DNA from: Reichenbachiella ulvae | GTDB lineage: Bacteria; Bacteroidota; Bacteroidia; Cytophagales; Cyclobacteriaceae | NCBI RefSeq assembly: GCF_025833875.1 | Contig: NZ_JAOYOD010000001.1 | Location: 806,001-870,000 of the forward strand | Reading direction: 5' to 3' | DNA length: 64,000 bases | Shown here: piece by piece, positions 8,553-17,107 of the stretch | Position numbering within the stretch: position 1 is the first letter of the stretch | Layout of the letters: every line of letters begins with the position of its first letter | The notes under the pieces: generated by a model | Databases searched by the model: none | The model's input: only the letters and a program-made list of their open reading frames with translations | What the model was told of the DNA's origin: nothing | Translations under genes and position numbers: made by a program

Positions 8553-9599
8553 TTAGATAATCAGCATGGCGTCACCATAACTGAAGAATCGATATTTTTC
8601 TTTGATGGCCTCCTGATAGGCGTCCATGATCAACTCATAGCCTCCAAAAGCTGCTGCGTTCATTAGCAGCGTAGATTCTGGAAGGTGGAAGTTGGTCAAT
8701 AATGACTTCACTATTTTAGTTTCGTAAGGAGGGAAGATGAATTTGTCAGTCCATCCTTCGTTTGGTTTCAAACGATCATTGGCAGATACAGAAGATTCTA
8801 GTGCTCTAAGCACCGTAGTTCCCACTGCACATACATTTTTCTTTTCATCTAGTACCTTATTAACTATTTCCGCAGTTGGTTCAGGAACGATGAAGTTCTC
8901 TGAGTCCATTTTGTGTTTAGTCAAATCCTCTACATCTACAGGTCTGAAAGTACCAAGACCTAAATGCAAAGTGATAGGGCTTACATCAACTCCCTGTAAC
9001 TCTAATCTCTTCAATACCTGCATAGTGAAGTGAATACCGGCAGTCGGTGCTGCTACAGCTCCGATTTTGTCTGCGTAGATCGTTTGGAAACGCTCTCTGT
9101 CTTCTTCTTCTGTTTTTCTAGCGATTTCTTTCGGTAGGGGAGTTTCACCTAACTCATCGATAGTTTTATAGAATTCTTCATCTGTTCCATCAAAAAGGAA
9201 TCGGATGGTTCTACCTCTGGAAGTAGTATTGTCAATTACCTCAGCAACCAGGTCTCCCTCGCCGAAGTACAATTTATTGCCTACACGGATTTTTCTAGCT
9301 GGATCTACCAACACATCCCATAGGTGCAATTCTTTGTTGAGTTCTCTTAATAGAAAGACTTCAATCTTAGCTCCAGTCTTTTCCTTGTTACCATAAAGTC
9401 TGGCTGGGAACACTTTAGTGTCATTGATGATAACACTATCACCCTCATCAAAATACTCGATAAAATCCTTGAAAATCTTGTGCTCTATTTTACCCGAGTC
9501 TTTGTGGACTACCATCATTCTGGATTCGTCACGATTTTCGGTTGGATATAGAGCTAGTAGCCCTGGTGGCAGGTCAAATTTAAATTCGGATAATTTCAT
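8553..9599 (-). CDS. queA: S-adenosylmethionine:tRNA ribosyltransferase-isomerase
   Basis: Builds epoxyqueuosine on the wobble guanine of tRNA by transferring the ribose moiety of SAM. 348 residues, the normal size. Typical signatures are [12 protein letters not shown] at the N-terminus, [39 protein letters not shown] and [14 protein letters not shown]. Cytosolic. Single-gene unit ended by the hairpin at 8517-8546. Start ATG at 9599. Confidence 0.96.
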   Translation of the reverse strand: MKLSEFKFDLPPGLLALYPTENRDESRMMVVHKDSGKIEHKIFKDFIEYFDEGDSVIINDTKVFPARLYGNKEKTGAKIEVFLLRELNKELHLWDVLVDPARKIRVGNKLYFGEGDLVAEVIDNTTSRGRTIRFLFDGTDEEFYKTIDELGETPLPKEIARKTEEEDRERFQTIYADKIGAVAAPTAGIHFTMQVLKRLELQGVDVSPITLHLGLGTFRPVDVEDLTKHKMDSENFIVPEPTAEIVNKVLDEKKNVCAVGTTVLRALESSVSANDRLKPNEGWTDKFIFPPYETKIVKSLLTNFHLPESTLLMNAAAFGGYELIMDAYQEAIKEKYRFFSYGDAMLII

Positions 9600-9717
9600 T
9601 CGCTAATTTTTTTTGGATTGGAACCCGTATTGAATATTCTCTGAGAAATATTTAGAATCATTCAAATTCAATTGATTATGAACAAACGCAATCTACGCTC
9701 ATTCTAAAATGAGAGGG

Positions 9718-9725
9718 CAAAACTA
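9718..9725 (-). promoter_or_regulatory. Candidate -7 element for queA
   Basis: On the minus strand TAGTTTTG matches TAnnTTTG. No TTG lies at the expected 19-20 bp spacing, so the call rests on the -7 box and its place about 120 bp upstream of queA. Confidence 0.3.
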
Positions 9726-9772
9726 CTAATAAAATTTAGGATTTTAGGCTTGTCGGGGCGTTAATTATTTTG

Positions 9773-9806
9773 TAAACAAGAAAGGGCATCCAAGTGAATG
9801 CCCTTT
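9773..9806 (-). terminator. Terminator of the small acidic lipoprotein gene
   Basis: Perfect 9-bp stem AAAGGGCAT / ATGCCCTTT (9781-9789 with 9798-9806), 8-nt loop. On the minus strand it is followed by a broken T tract (TTTCTTGTTT). Confidence 0.65.
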
Positions 9807-9844
9807 CTGATCTAGTCGTACGACGTAATAAAATTTTTAAGCAA

Positions 9845-10081
9845 TTATTCTGCAGTTACGCTATCAACTTCAGCAGAAACGCTATCCATAACTTCAGTTG
9901 CTACAGAGTCCATTTCCATAACTGTGCTGTCCATTTCTTCTACTACTTCTTCTACTACTTCAGTAGCTTCTTCTGCTACTTCCTCAGTAGTCGATTCTGA
10001 GCTTTTAGGACTGCAAGAAACTGCAGCTAGAGATAAAACAAAGGCAATAACTAATAAATGTGCTTTTTTCAAAATTTTCAT
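9845..10081 (-). CDS. Small acidic lipoprotein with Glu/Val/Asp/Ser repeats
   Basis: 78 residues from the ATG at 10081. A lipoprotein signal ends in LAAVSC, and the mature part is low-complexity: first a Thr/Glu/Val stretch (TTEEVAEEATEVVEEVVEEM), then four MDSV/VDSV-like repeats. It has no Lys or Arg after the first few mature residues. I do not recognise a family. It would be a tethered, extended polyanion on the periplasmic or outer face. It has its own terminator and a long upstream gap, so it is probably monocistronic. An in-frame upstream ATG at 10108 is less likely because it would bury the signal peptide. Confidence 0.7.
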   Translation of the reverse strand: MKILKKAHLLVIAFVLSLAAVSCSPKSSESTTEEVAEEATEVVEEVVEEMDSTVMEMDSVATEVMDSVSAEVDSVTAE

Positions 10082-10213
10082 TGGTAATAAGTTTTGATTT
10101 AAGACCATGAAAGTATGTCGTTAATTTCACATTGTCAACTCTTAAATAAGACTTTTTTAATATTTTATTTTAAGAATCTAATTAATTGCGAAAAAACACG
10201 TAAGTAGTTGTAC

Positions 10214-10774
10214 TTAGTCGTTGTATTGGCTCATGGTTCTGGGTGCGCCTATAGTGCAAAAGGAGAGTATCATATCGCAGGCTTTGTTCATGATGAAAGG
10301 GAGTTCTTCCATTTCCTGTTTGGGGAAATTAGATAGGACATATTCGGCCTGACGTCCTTTATGAAAATCGTTTCCAACTCCGAATTTGATGCGGCTATAG
10401 TTGTTGCCTCCTGTGAGTTCTTCTATGTTCTTTAGTCCATTATGTCCTGCACTACTTCCCTTTGTTCTCAGTCGGAGGCTTCCGAAGGGTAGGGCAATAT
10501 CATCAACGATCACCAGTACATTCTCTTTGGCTATCTTTAATTCATTCATCCAGTAGTTGACAGCCTTACCACTTAGGTTCATGTAGGTGGTAGGTTTGAT
10601 CATATGGATAGATCGGCCTTTGTGTTTGAACTCTGTCTTGTTGGCTAATTTGAGGTGCTCAAATTGGACTCCCTGATCATCTGCTAATTTATCTAAAACC
10701 AGAAAGCCTATGTTGTGCCGGGTTAGCTCATATTCTGGCCCTATGTTGCCCAATCCTACAATTAGATACTTCAT
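10214..10774 (-). CDS. pth: Peptidyl-tRNA hydrolase
   Basis: Recycles peptidyl-tRNA dropped during translation by cutting the ester between peptide and tRNA. 186 residues. N-terminal [22 protein letters not shown] carries the catalytic His (residue 20) and the Asn of the substrate pocket; [23 protein letters not shown] (catalytic Asp) and [12 protein letters not shown] follow in order. Cytosolic. Downstream of rplY on the same strand but separated by a strong terminator. Confidence 0.95.
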   Translation of the reverse strand: MKYLIVGLGNIGPEYELTRHNIGFLVLDKLADDQGVQFEHLKLANKTEFKHKGRSIHMIKPTTYMNLSGKAVNYWMNELKIAKENVLVIVDDIALPFGSLRLRTKGSSAGHNGLKNIEELTGGNNYSRIKFGVGNDFHKGRQAEYVLSNFPKQEMEELPFIMNKACDMILSFCTIGAPRTMSQYND

Positions 10775-10824
10775 TTTAATTCAGCTGTTATTGAATTTAC
10801 GTAATAGGGGTACAAAGAAAAGAT

Positions 10825-10860
10825 CAAAAAAAATCCTGTTCTAATTTAGAACAGGATTTA
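10825..10860 (-). terminator. Intrinsic terminator of prs-rplY
   Basis: Perfect 13-bp stem AAATCCTGTTCTA / TAGAACAGGATTT with a 3-nt loop, followed on the minus strand by a run of Ts (complement of the A tract from 10826). It lies just below the rplY stop. Confidence 0.85.
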
Positions 10861-10882
10861 ATTCTTTAACTAAAAAGTAAGA

Positions 10883-11494
10883 TTAAGCTTCTGCTTCTGC
10901 AGCTTCTTCCTCCTCACCAGCATTCAATTCAGTCGCTGATTTACCTCTTAGTGCTCTTGGAATCTCAGCTACAGCAATCGATGATTGTGGTGCATCCATG
11001 ATTTCAAAGTTTTCTGGTGAAAGGTCACCCACCTTTACCGCTTTACCAAACTCAAGCTTGTTGATGCTAACATCAATGTGCTCAGGCATGTTTTTAGGTA
11101 GAGATTTCACTTTCAATGTTCTTCTCTTAACGATCAAAGTACCTCCTGATTGTACCGCTGGTGATAGACCAGTGATATGAACTGGGATGTCCATTTTGAT
11201 AGTAGATCCTGCGAACCATTGTAGGAAGTCAACGTGCAAGATAGTTTCACTTACTGGGTGAAACTGAATGTCCTGCATGATTGCATCGTACTCTTGTCCT
11301 TCCACATTCACTTTTACAAAGTGTGCTTCTGAAGTGTAAACCAATTCTCTAAAAAGAATGGCTGGTGCATAAAAGTGAATTTGCTCGTCACCACCATAGA
11401 TTACACAAGGAATCATTCCTTCATTGCGTAATTTTTTGGAGTCTGCTTTGCCGAGATTTGCTCTTTTATACCCTATAATCTCAATCGTTTTCAT
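10883..11494 (-). CDS. rplY: 50S ribosomal protein L25 (CTC-type, two-domain)
   Basis: Binds 5S rRNA in the large subunit. 203 residues: an N-terminal L25 beta-barrel (IEIIGYKRANLGKADSKKLR, then GMIPCVIYGG) plus the C-terminal CTC/TL5 domain (SLPKNMPEHIDVSI), and a Glu/Ala-rich acidic tail (EEEEAAEAEA) common in Bacteroidota. It begins 9 bp after the prs stop, so the two genes form an operon; the linkage prs-rplY-pth is widely conserved. Confidence 0.95.
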   Translation of the reverse strand: MKTIEIIGYKRANLGKADSKKLRNEGMIPCVIYGGDEQIHFYAPAILFRELVYTSEAHFVKVNVEGQEYDAIMQDIQFHPVSETILHVDFLQWFAGSTIKMDIPVHITGLSPAVQSGGTLIVKRRTLKVKSLPKNMPEHIDVSINKLEFGKAVKVGDLSPENFEIMDAPQSSIAVAEIPRALRGKSATELNAGEEEEAAEAEA

Positions 11495-11503
11495 AATGAT
11501 ATA

Positions 11504-12436
11504 TTAATTTGTAAATAATGTACTTATCGATTCGTGACCGTGGATTCTCTTGATTGCATCTGCAAATAGAGGAGCCATACTAGCCACATGAATTTTGTCA
11601 GAACTTCCCTTAAGAGGAATACTGTCAGTTACTACCAATTCTTCTAACTCTGAGTTGTCTACATTGTTGTAGGCTTCTCCTGATAGAATCGGGTGTGTAC
11701 AGAAGGCTCTTACTGATTTAGCTCCTTTTTCTTTCAAAAGGTTAGCCGCTTTGGTTAGAGTCCCTGCTGTATCTATAATGTCGTCAACCAGGATTACGTT
11801 CTTTCCTGTTACATCACCTATGACCTGCATAGATGCTATTTCGTTCGCTCTTTTTCTGTGTTTGTCACAGACTACCATTTCTGCTTTAAAGAATTTAGCA
11901 AATTCTCTTACGCGTTTGGTAGATCCTACATCCGGCGCTGCAAAGATAATATCGTTCAATCCCAAATTGTTGATGTATGGAACGAATATCAAACCAGCTA
12001 TCAAGTGATCTACTGGGATGTCAAAGAAGCCTTGAATCTGATCTGCATGCAAATCACATGTCATCAATCGAGTTGCTCCAGCTGCTTGTACCAAATTGGC
12101 CATCAGTTTGGCAGCAATCGATACTCTAGGCTTGTCTTTTCTGTCTTGTCTTGCATAACCGTAGTAGGGTACTACCAGGTTGATGGTTTTGGCGCTGGCT
12201 CTCTTAGCTGCATCGATCATTAACAAAAGCTCGATGATGTTGTCAGAAGGGCCATTAGTCGATTGGATAAGGAAAACGTCACAACCTCTGATCGACTCGT
12301 CAAAACTGTAAGAAAGCTCTCCGTCGCTAAATTTTCTAGAAGTAGACTTACCTAGCGGCTGACCGTAATGCTTTGCGATTTGTTGCGCAAGGGCATCTGA
12401 GCCTAGACCTGCAAAGAGTTTGACTTGTGATGACAT
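11504..12436 (-). CDS. prs: Ribose-phosphate pyrophosphokinase
   Basis: Makes PRPP from ribose 5-phosphate and ATP for nucleotide, His and Trp synthesis. 310 residues, class I size. Motifs: SFDESIRGCDVFLIQST, the RQDRKDKPR flexible loop (YGYARQDRKDKPRVSI), the metal and PRPP loop VILVDDIIDTAGTLTKA near residue 220, and HADQIQGFFDIPVDHL. Cytosolic. Between it and the upstream tRNA-Gln there is a terminator but no recognisable promoter, so its transcription may depend on read-through. Confidence 0.95.
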   Translation of the reverse strand: MSSQVKLFAGLGSDALAQQIAKHYGQPLGKSTSRKFSDGELSYSFDESIRGCDVFLIQSTNGPSDNIIELLLMIDAAKRASAKTINLVVPYYGYARQDRKDKPRVSIAAKLMANLVQAAGATRLMTCDLHADQIQGFFDIPVDHLIAGLIFVPYINNLGLNDIIFAAPDVGSTKRVREFAKFFKAEMVVCDKHRKRANEIASMQVIGDVTGKNVILVDDIIDTAGTLTKAANLLKEKGAKSVRAFCTHPILSGEAYNNVDNSELEELVVTDSIPLKGSSDKIHVASMAPLFADAIKRIHGHESISTLFTN

Positions 12437-12455
12437 TTTTTTGGTGTTTAGTATT

Positions 12456-12490
12456 AAAAAAAAATCCCGACCATGAGCCGGGATTTTTTT
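12456..12490 (-). terminator. Terminator between tRNA-Gln and prs
   Basis: ATCCCG / CGGGAT stem lengthened by A and T tracts on both sides (12456-12463 and 12484-12490), 9-nt loop. It follows the tRNA directly and precedes prs by 20 bp on the minus strand. Confidence 0.75.
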
Positions 12491-12491
12491 G

Positions 12492-12564
12492 CTGGTCTAC
12501 TAGGGCTCGAACCTAGACTCTTCTGGACCAAAACCAGACGTGTTGCCAGTTACACCATAGACCA
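12492..12564 (-). tRNA. tRNA-Gln (anticodon TTG)
   Basis: On the minus strand the acceptor stem TGGTCTA pairs perfectly with TAGACCA. The anticodon arm is TCTGG-TTTTGGT-CCAGA, giving anticodon TTG (reads CAA/CAG). The T arm is CTAGG-TTCGAGC-CCTAG and the D loop contains GGCAA. 73 nt with discriminator G; the 3' CCA is not encoded. Confidence 0.96.
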
Positions 12565-12591
12565 TTTTGATGCCCCATTGATTTGGGAGTA

Positions 12592-12621
12592 CAAAATTAG
12601 AATTTTGCTCCACTAAATCAA
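12592..12621 (-). promoter_or_regulatory. tRNA-Gln promoter (Bacteroidota type)
   Basis: Minus strand TTG, exactly 19 bp, then TAATTTTG: a perfect TTG-N19-TAnnTTTG. The predicted start of transcription is about 20 bp before the mature tRNA. It may also drive prs and rplY by read-through. Confidence 0.7.
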
Positions 12622-12660
12622 ACTTTTGATGAGTATTTTAAGTGATTTTTTTCACTTTTT

Positions 12661-15600
12661 TTACTTCTGCCCTGATATCCAATTCTTTGCGTTAACAAAG
12701 GCTTGAATCCATGGAGTGATTTCGTCATTTCTTTCTTCCGGATAATGAGCCCAGTTCCATGAGAACAGCGAACGCTCCAGGTGAGGCATCATCGCGAGAT
12801 GACGGCCATCTTTGGAATATACGCCTGCTACATCATAGTCAGACCCGTTAGGATTACCAGGATACGCACTGTAATTGTACTTCATACAGACGTTGTAGCT
12901 GTCCTCCGATTCAGGTAGGTCAAACTTACCTTCGCCATGCGCCACGGCAATCCCTAAGCTACTGCCTGCGAGGCTTTGCAGCATGATGGAATCATTTTCT
13001 GGAATGTTGACGGAAAGGAATGTTGATTCGAATTTTCCTGAAAGGTTATGCTGCATTTTAGGGTGCTCTTTCTTTTCAGGGAAAATCAATCCCAACTCCA
13101 TCATCAACTGACATCCATTACAAACTCCAAGACTCATGGTGTAGGGTCTTGCGTAGAAGTCTTTTAAGGCTTTGTTTGCTTTATCGTTGAATTGGAAAGC
13201 TCCAGCCCAGCCTTTGGCAGATCCCAAGACATCTGAGTTAGAGAAGCCTCCTACGAATACGATCATGTTGACGTCCGACAGGTCATCTCGACCGGACATC
13301 AAGTCCGTCATGTGAACATCCTTTACGTCAAATCCAGCTAAATGAAGTGCATAGGCCATTTCACGATCACCATTCACGCCTTTTTCGCGAATGATGGCCG
13401 CTTTTACTCCAGATGGCGCTGATCTATGCTGATCAAGGTTCAGTCCTTTAATTGACCCTTCAAAGCCAGCAGGGAAGCTGAACTTTAGAGGTTGTGTCTT
13501 ATAAGATGCAAACCTTGAGTCTGCTTGTGATTTTTCTGTTTGATGTGTGTCCAGTAGGTGAGAAGTACTCATCCATACATCTCTGAGCTCGTCAATGTCA
13601 TAGCTTCCGTTCACATCTTTTGACGTGATAGAGAAAGACCTATCCATGTTGATGCTTCCAATTTCCTGGTAGCTCAAATCTGAAGCTTCAAGTGAAGCTG
13701 TATCGGCCACTTGCAATACGATAGCCGGGCTTTCGCTAAATAGGACTTGATTCCCTGAGGTATCGAAAGCACTCAGGTCGATAGATGCACCAGTGTCTGT
13801 AGTAGGGAAGTGCATTTCTAGCAATGTGGTGATCAAACCACCCGCAGAAACATCATGCCCTGCCAATACTTTTCCGGTTTTAATCAGTTCTTGTACTGCA
13901 GCAAATGTCTTTTTGAAAGTTTCTGCCTTAGGAGAGGCAGCTGGGGCGTTGCCCAATGCATTTTTGGTTTGGGCATAACTAGAGCCATCCAACGAAAATG
14001 CGCCATCCGATAATGGGATATAGATCAATTTACTTCCGGCTACTTTTTTGATGTCCGGAGAGATCGTTTGATTGATGTCGCTTACTTCACCTACTGTGGA
14101 TATAATAACCGTACCAGGAGAGTCCACCGTCTTACCGTCAGGATACTTCTGCGTCATGGATAGGGAGTCCTTTCCCGTAGGTATATTGATGCCTAATGCA
14201 ATGGCATAGTCGCTAACCGCTTTTACTGCCTGATAAAGTCTTGCTTTCTCACCATCTGTCTTGGTAGGCCACATCCAGTTGGCACTTAGGGATATTCCCT
14301 CGAATCCATGAGACAGCGGAGTAAAAACAAGATTGGTCAATGCCTTAGTAATAGCTAGTTCAGAACCTTTTTCAGGGTCGCAAATGGCTGCTATAGGCGC
14401 ATGTCCGATAGAGGTGGCGATACCTTTGTTGCTGGCAAAATCCATGGCCATTACTGCCACATTGTTTAAAGGCAACTGAATCTCTCCACAGGTTTGCTGA
14501 GTCGCTACGCGTCCTGTTACAGAGCGGTCGACTTTGTTGGTCAACCAATCTTTACAAGCCACCGCTTCTAATTGTAGCAATGCCTTAAGGTCAGCTTCGA
14601 ACTCGGCTGGATTGCTGCTGACAGCCACATATTTTTTATTCAGGCTCTTATCTTCCAGGATAGTTTTCGGAGAGGAACCAAACATTTTGGATAGTCCCCA
14701 ATCTACTGCAGATTTTTTTGCATCACTTCTACCTACTTTGAAGTGCATGTCTCCGGTGGCTTCACCTACCTCGAAGAAAGGGGCTCTTTCTCGTTCGGAG
14801 ATTTCTTTCAGTTCGGCAATGGCTGACTCTGGAAGGGCCAATCCCATTCTTTCCTGAGATTCGTTTCCGATGATTTCTTTGTCTGATAGGGTAGGGTCAC
14901 CTACGGGGAGTTTGTTGATGTCGATGTTTCCTCCCGAGTCCTCGACCAACTCCGATAGACAGTTGAGGTGACCGCCGGCTCCATGATCGTGTACGGAGTG
15001 GATCGGATTGTTGTCTCCCTCTACCATGGCGCGGATGGCGTTCGATACACGTTTTTGCATCTCAGGATTCGAACGTTGGATCGCATTCAGCTCAATGGCA
15101 TTGGCGAATTCTCCTGTAGTAACAGAGGAAACGGCACTACCACCCATACCGATTCGGTAGTTGTCACCACCCATGATTACGATTTTGTCACCTTTGGTAA
15201 CAGGCTTCTTCAGTGCGCTTTCTTTTTTGCCATAGCCTACACCACCTGCCATCATGATCACTTTGTCGAATCCTAAAGATTCTCCATTCTCTTCATGTTC
15301 GAAGGTCAATACGCTACCGCATATTACTGGCTGACCAAATTTGTTACCGAAATCGCTAGCTCCATTGGAGGCTTTGATCAAGATTTCTAATGGGGTCTGG
15401 TACAACCATTGTCGTGGCTCAATTTTATTCTCCCAGGGCTTCTTGCCGTCTAGTCTTGGATAGCTAGTCATATAGACTGCTGTACCCGCTAGAGGGATAC
15501 TTCCCTGGCCGCCTGCCATACGGTCTCGGATCTCTCCGCCTGTACCTGTAGCTGCTCCATTGAATGGCTCGACTGTGGTAGGGAAGTTGTGTGTTTCTGC

Positions 15601-16323
15601 TTTCAGGGAAATCACAGATTCGAAATCCTTCGTTTCGAAATAGTCAGGTTTGTTTTGTGACTTAGGAGCGAATTGCTGAACGACTGGCCCTTTGATGAAA
15701 GCCACGTTGTCTTTGTAGGCAGATTCGATCATCCCAGGAGAGGCTTCTGAGGTCTTCTTGATCATCTTGAAGAGAGATTCTTCTTTCTCCTCGCCATCGA
15801 TGATGAACTTACCGTTGAATATTTTGTGGCGGCAGTGCTCGGAGTTGACTTGCGAGAACCCGAACACCTCACTGTCTGTTAATTTTCTTCCCAGGTCTTT
15901 GGCTACCTGCTCGAGGTACTCAACCTCTTCGTCGCTTAGCGCCAATCCTTCCTGTTGGTTATAAGCGGCAATGTCTTCGATTTCCAAAATTTCTTCTGGT
16001 GCCTTGTCGATCGTAAATGTAGACTGGTCGAGGGAGTCGTACTTTTGATTCAGCATAGGATCAAAATGTCCCTCGGTGCTGAATTCTTCTATTCTGAAGA
16101 TCCCCTCGATCCCCATGTTTTGCGTGATTTCAACCGCATTGGTACTCCATGGGGTCAGCATCTCTTTTCTTGGACCTATAAAGGAGCCAGAAATAGATTC
16201 CTGCTCCAAATGGCTGGCATTGCCAAAGAGCCAAACGAGCTTTTCTATGTCGGTAGAGGAAAGTGAAGATTGTGAACCTACCAGGTAGTAGGTGCTGTCA
16301 TTTTTCTTAAAAATTGAAATCAT
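12661..16323 (-). CDS. purL: Phosphoribosylformylglycinamidine synthase (large, fused form)
   Basis: Fourth step of purine synthesis: FGAR + ATP + Gln to FGAM. At 1220 residues it is the long PurL type that fuses the synthase to its glutaminase, as in Proteobacteria and many Bacteroidota, so separate purS and purQ are not needed. Seen: the FGAM linker motif VNSEHCRHKIFNGKF, the ATP/metal region SLKAETHNFPTTVEPF and GAATGTGGEIRDRMAGGQG, HDHGAGGHLNCLSE, and the C-terminal glutaminase with nucleophile Cys in LGVCNGCQLMME (about residue 1068). Transcribed alone. Confidence 0.96.
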   Translation of the reverse strand: MISIFKKNDSTYYLVGSQSSLSSTDIEKLVWLFGNASHLEQESISGSFIGPRKEMLTPWSTNAVEITQNMGIEGIFRIEEFSTEGHFDPMLNQKYDSLDQSTFTIDKAPEEILEIEDIAAYNQQEGLALSDEEVEYLEQVAKDLGRKLTDSEVFGFSQVNSEHCRHKIFNGKFIIDGEEKEESLFKMIKKTSEASPGMIESAYKDNVAFIKGPVVQQFAPKSQNKPDYFETKDFESVISLKAETHNFPTTVEPFNGAATGTGGEIRDRMAGGQGSIPLAGTAVYMTSYPRLDGKKPWENKIEPRQWLYQTPLEILIKASNGASDFGNKFGQPVICGSVLTFEHEENGESLGFDKVIMMAGGVGYGKKESALKKPVTKGDKIVIMGGDNYRIGMGGSAVSSVTTGEFANAIELNAIQRSNPEMQKRVSNAIRAMVEGDNNPIHSVHDHGAGGHLNCLSELVEDSGGNIDINKLPVGDPTLSDKEIIGNESQERMGLALPESAIAELKEISERERAPFFEVGEATGDMHFKVGRSDAKKSAVDWGLSKMFGSSPKTILEDKSLNKKYVAVSSNPAEFEADLKALLQLEAVACKDWLTNKVDRSVTGRVATQQTCGEIQLPLNNVAVMAMDFASNKGIATSIGHAPIAAICDPEKGSELAITKALTNLVFTPLSHGFEGISLSANWMWPTKTDGEKARLYQAVKAVSDYAIALGINIPTGKDSLSMTQKYPDGKTVDSPGTVIISTVGEVSDINQTISPDIKKVAGSKLIYIPLSDGAFSLDGSSYAQTKNALGNAPAASPKAETFKKTFAAVQELIKTGKVLAGHDVSAGGLITTLLEMHFPTTDTGASIDLSAFDTSGNQVLFSESPAIVLQVADTASLEASDLSYQEIGSINMDRSFSITSKDVNGSYDIDELRDVWMSTSHLLDTHQTEKSQADSRFASYKTQPLKFSFPAGFEGSIKGLNLDQHRSAPSGVKAAIIREKGVNGDREMAYALHLAGFDVKDVHMTDLMSGRDDLSDVNMIVFVGGFSNSDVLGSAKGWAGAFQFNDKANKALKDFYARPYTMSLGVCNGCQLMMELGLIFPEKKEHPKMQHNLSGKFESTFLSVNIPENDSIMLQSLAGSSLGIAVAHGEGKFDLPESEDSYNVCMKYNYSAYPGNPNGSDYDVAGVYSKDGRHLAMMPHLERSLFSWNWAHYPEERNDEITPWIQAFVNAKNWISGQK

Positions 16324-16347
16324 CTATGGAAGGACTTTATTAAGCCG

Positions 16348-16355
16348 CAAAAATA
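16348..16355 (-). promoter_or_regulatory. Candidate -7 element for purL
   Basis: TATTTTTG on the minus strand, 25 bp before the purL start, matches TAnnTTTG. No TTG at the proper spacing. Confidence 0.35.
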
Positions 16356-16489
16356 GAAGGATTTAGGAAATAATGAGGGCTTGTATGGGATTATTGGGAG
16401 GGGGTAGGGAAGATAGATGAGAAATCGGCGTATCGTGTAGTTCTAACCTTGTTTGCCCAGTTGATACGGGCGGAGGTATTCATTCGCCC

Positions 16490-16783
16490 GTTGTAGTTGG
16501 GGGGTGGGGCGTTGCAGTTGGACTTTTGACCGTTGCAGTTGGAACTTTGCCCGTTACATTTCCATTTTTCAGCTTTACAGTTGGACTTTTGGGCGTTACA
16601 GTTGGAGGTTCGGGCGTTACAGTTGGAGGTTCGGGCGTTACAGTTGGAACTTTTGGCGTTACAGTTGGGCTTCCGGGCGTTACATTTCCATTTTTCACCG
16701 TTACAGTTGGAACTTTGACCGTTGCAGTTGGGGGTTGGAGCGTTACAGTTGGGACTTTTGGTGTAGCAGTTGGAGGTTTGGGA
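16490..16783. repeat. 21-bp minisatellite, 14 units in perfect register
   Basis: Fourteen consecutive units of exactly 21 bp with consensus GTTACAGTTGGAnnTTnGGgC. The first 11 bp are nearly invariant; two units (16553 and 16679) carry the variant GTTACATTTCCATTTTTCA. Units at 16595 and 16616 are identical. On the minus strand one frame (ATG at 16821, stop at 16480, 113 codons) reads as a heptapeptide series PTVTPEP / PTVTPKV / GNVTPGS; plus-strand frames are also open. No lost or added base breaks the frame in 294 bp. Confidence 0.9.
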
Positions 16784-16880
16784 CCTTTCGTCCTGAATAG
16801 GGTTGACTGTTTTGGGATCAATCCTGATTGAAGTTGGCAGCTATATGAGTCAATCCTGAAGAAAGTGGACTAGTGGGTCT

Positions 16881-16895
16881 AGTAATCAGATTACT
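16881..16895. repeat. AGTAATC palindrome, copy 1
   Basis: AGTAATCAGATTACT, a 15-bp near-perfect palindrome (arms AGTAATC / GATTACT). Related copies occur at 18844, 19932 and 19950. Confidence 0.55.
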
Positions 16896-17107
16896 TTTTA
16901 GATGAATCGGTATAGTGGCTGGGATGTTTGCTGTAGTTACATTAGTTTGGTAGAACCAAGTGGGGTAGAGGCCTTCTTCTCATGGCAAATATTCAAGAAA
17001 GAGAAATATTTTTTTAAACGTTTATAAACGACAACAATCGGGTACATAGTGCACTGGATGTAATGTAGATATAGTGCATTGTAGTTACCTAATGTTATCA
17101 TTAATTC

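Larger units (their letters stand above)
16324..17107. other. 784-bp intergenic region without a convincing gene
   Basis: It holds the purL promoter, the 21-bp minisatellite at 16490-16783, an imperfect 22-bp direct repeat beginning TCAATCCTGA (16818 and 16850), one AGTAATC palindrome (16881) and, near 17050-17085, two copies of ATAGTGCAYTG. Open frames through the minisatellite exist in several frames on both strands because the unit length is a multiple of three. I do not accept any of them as a gene without further evidence. Confidence 0.6.

Noticed and set aside
16480..16831. Protein-coding genes across the minisatellite on either strand (113, 98, 101 codons)
   Set aside because: A repeat unit of 21 bp leaves every stop-free frame open along its length, so openness is no evidence. 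Kept as a repeat.
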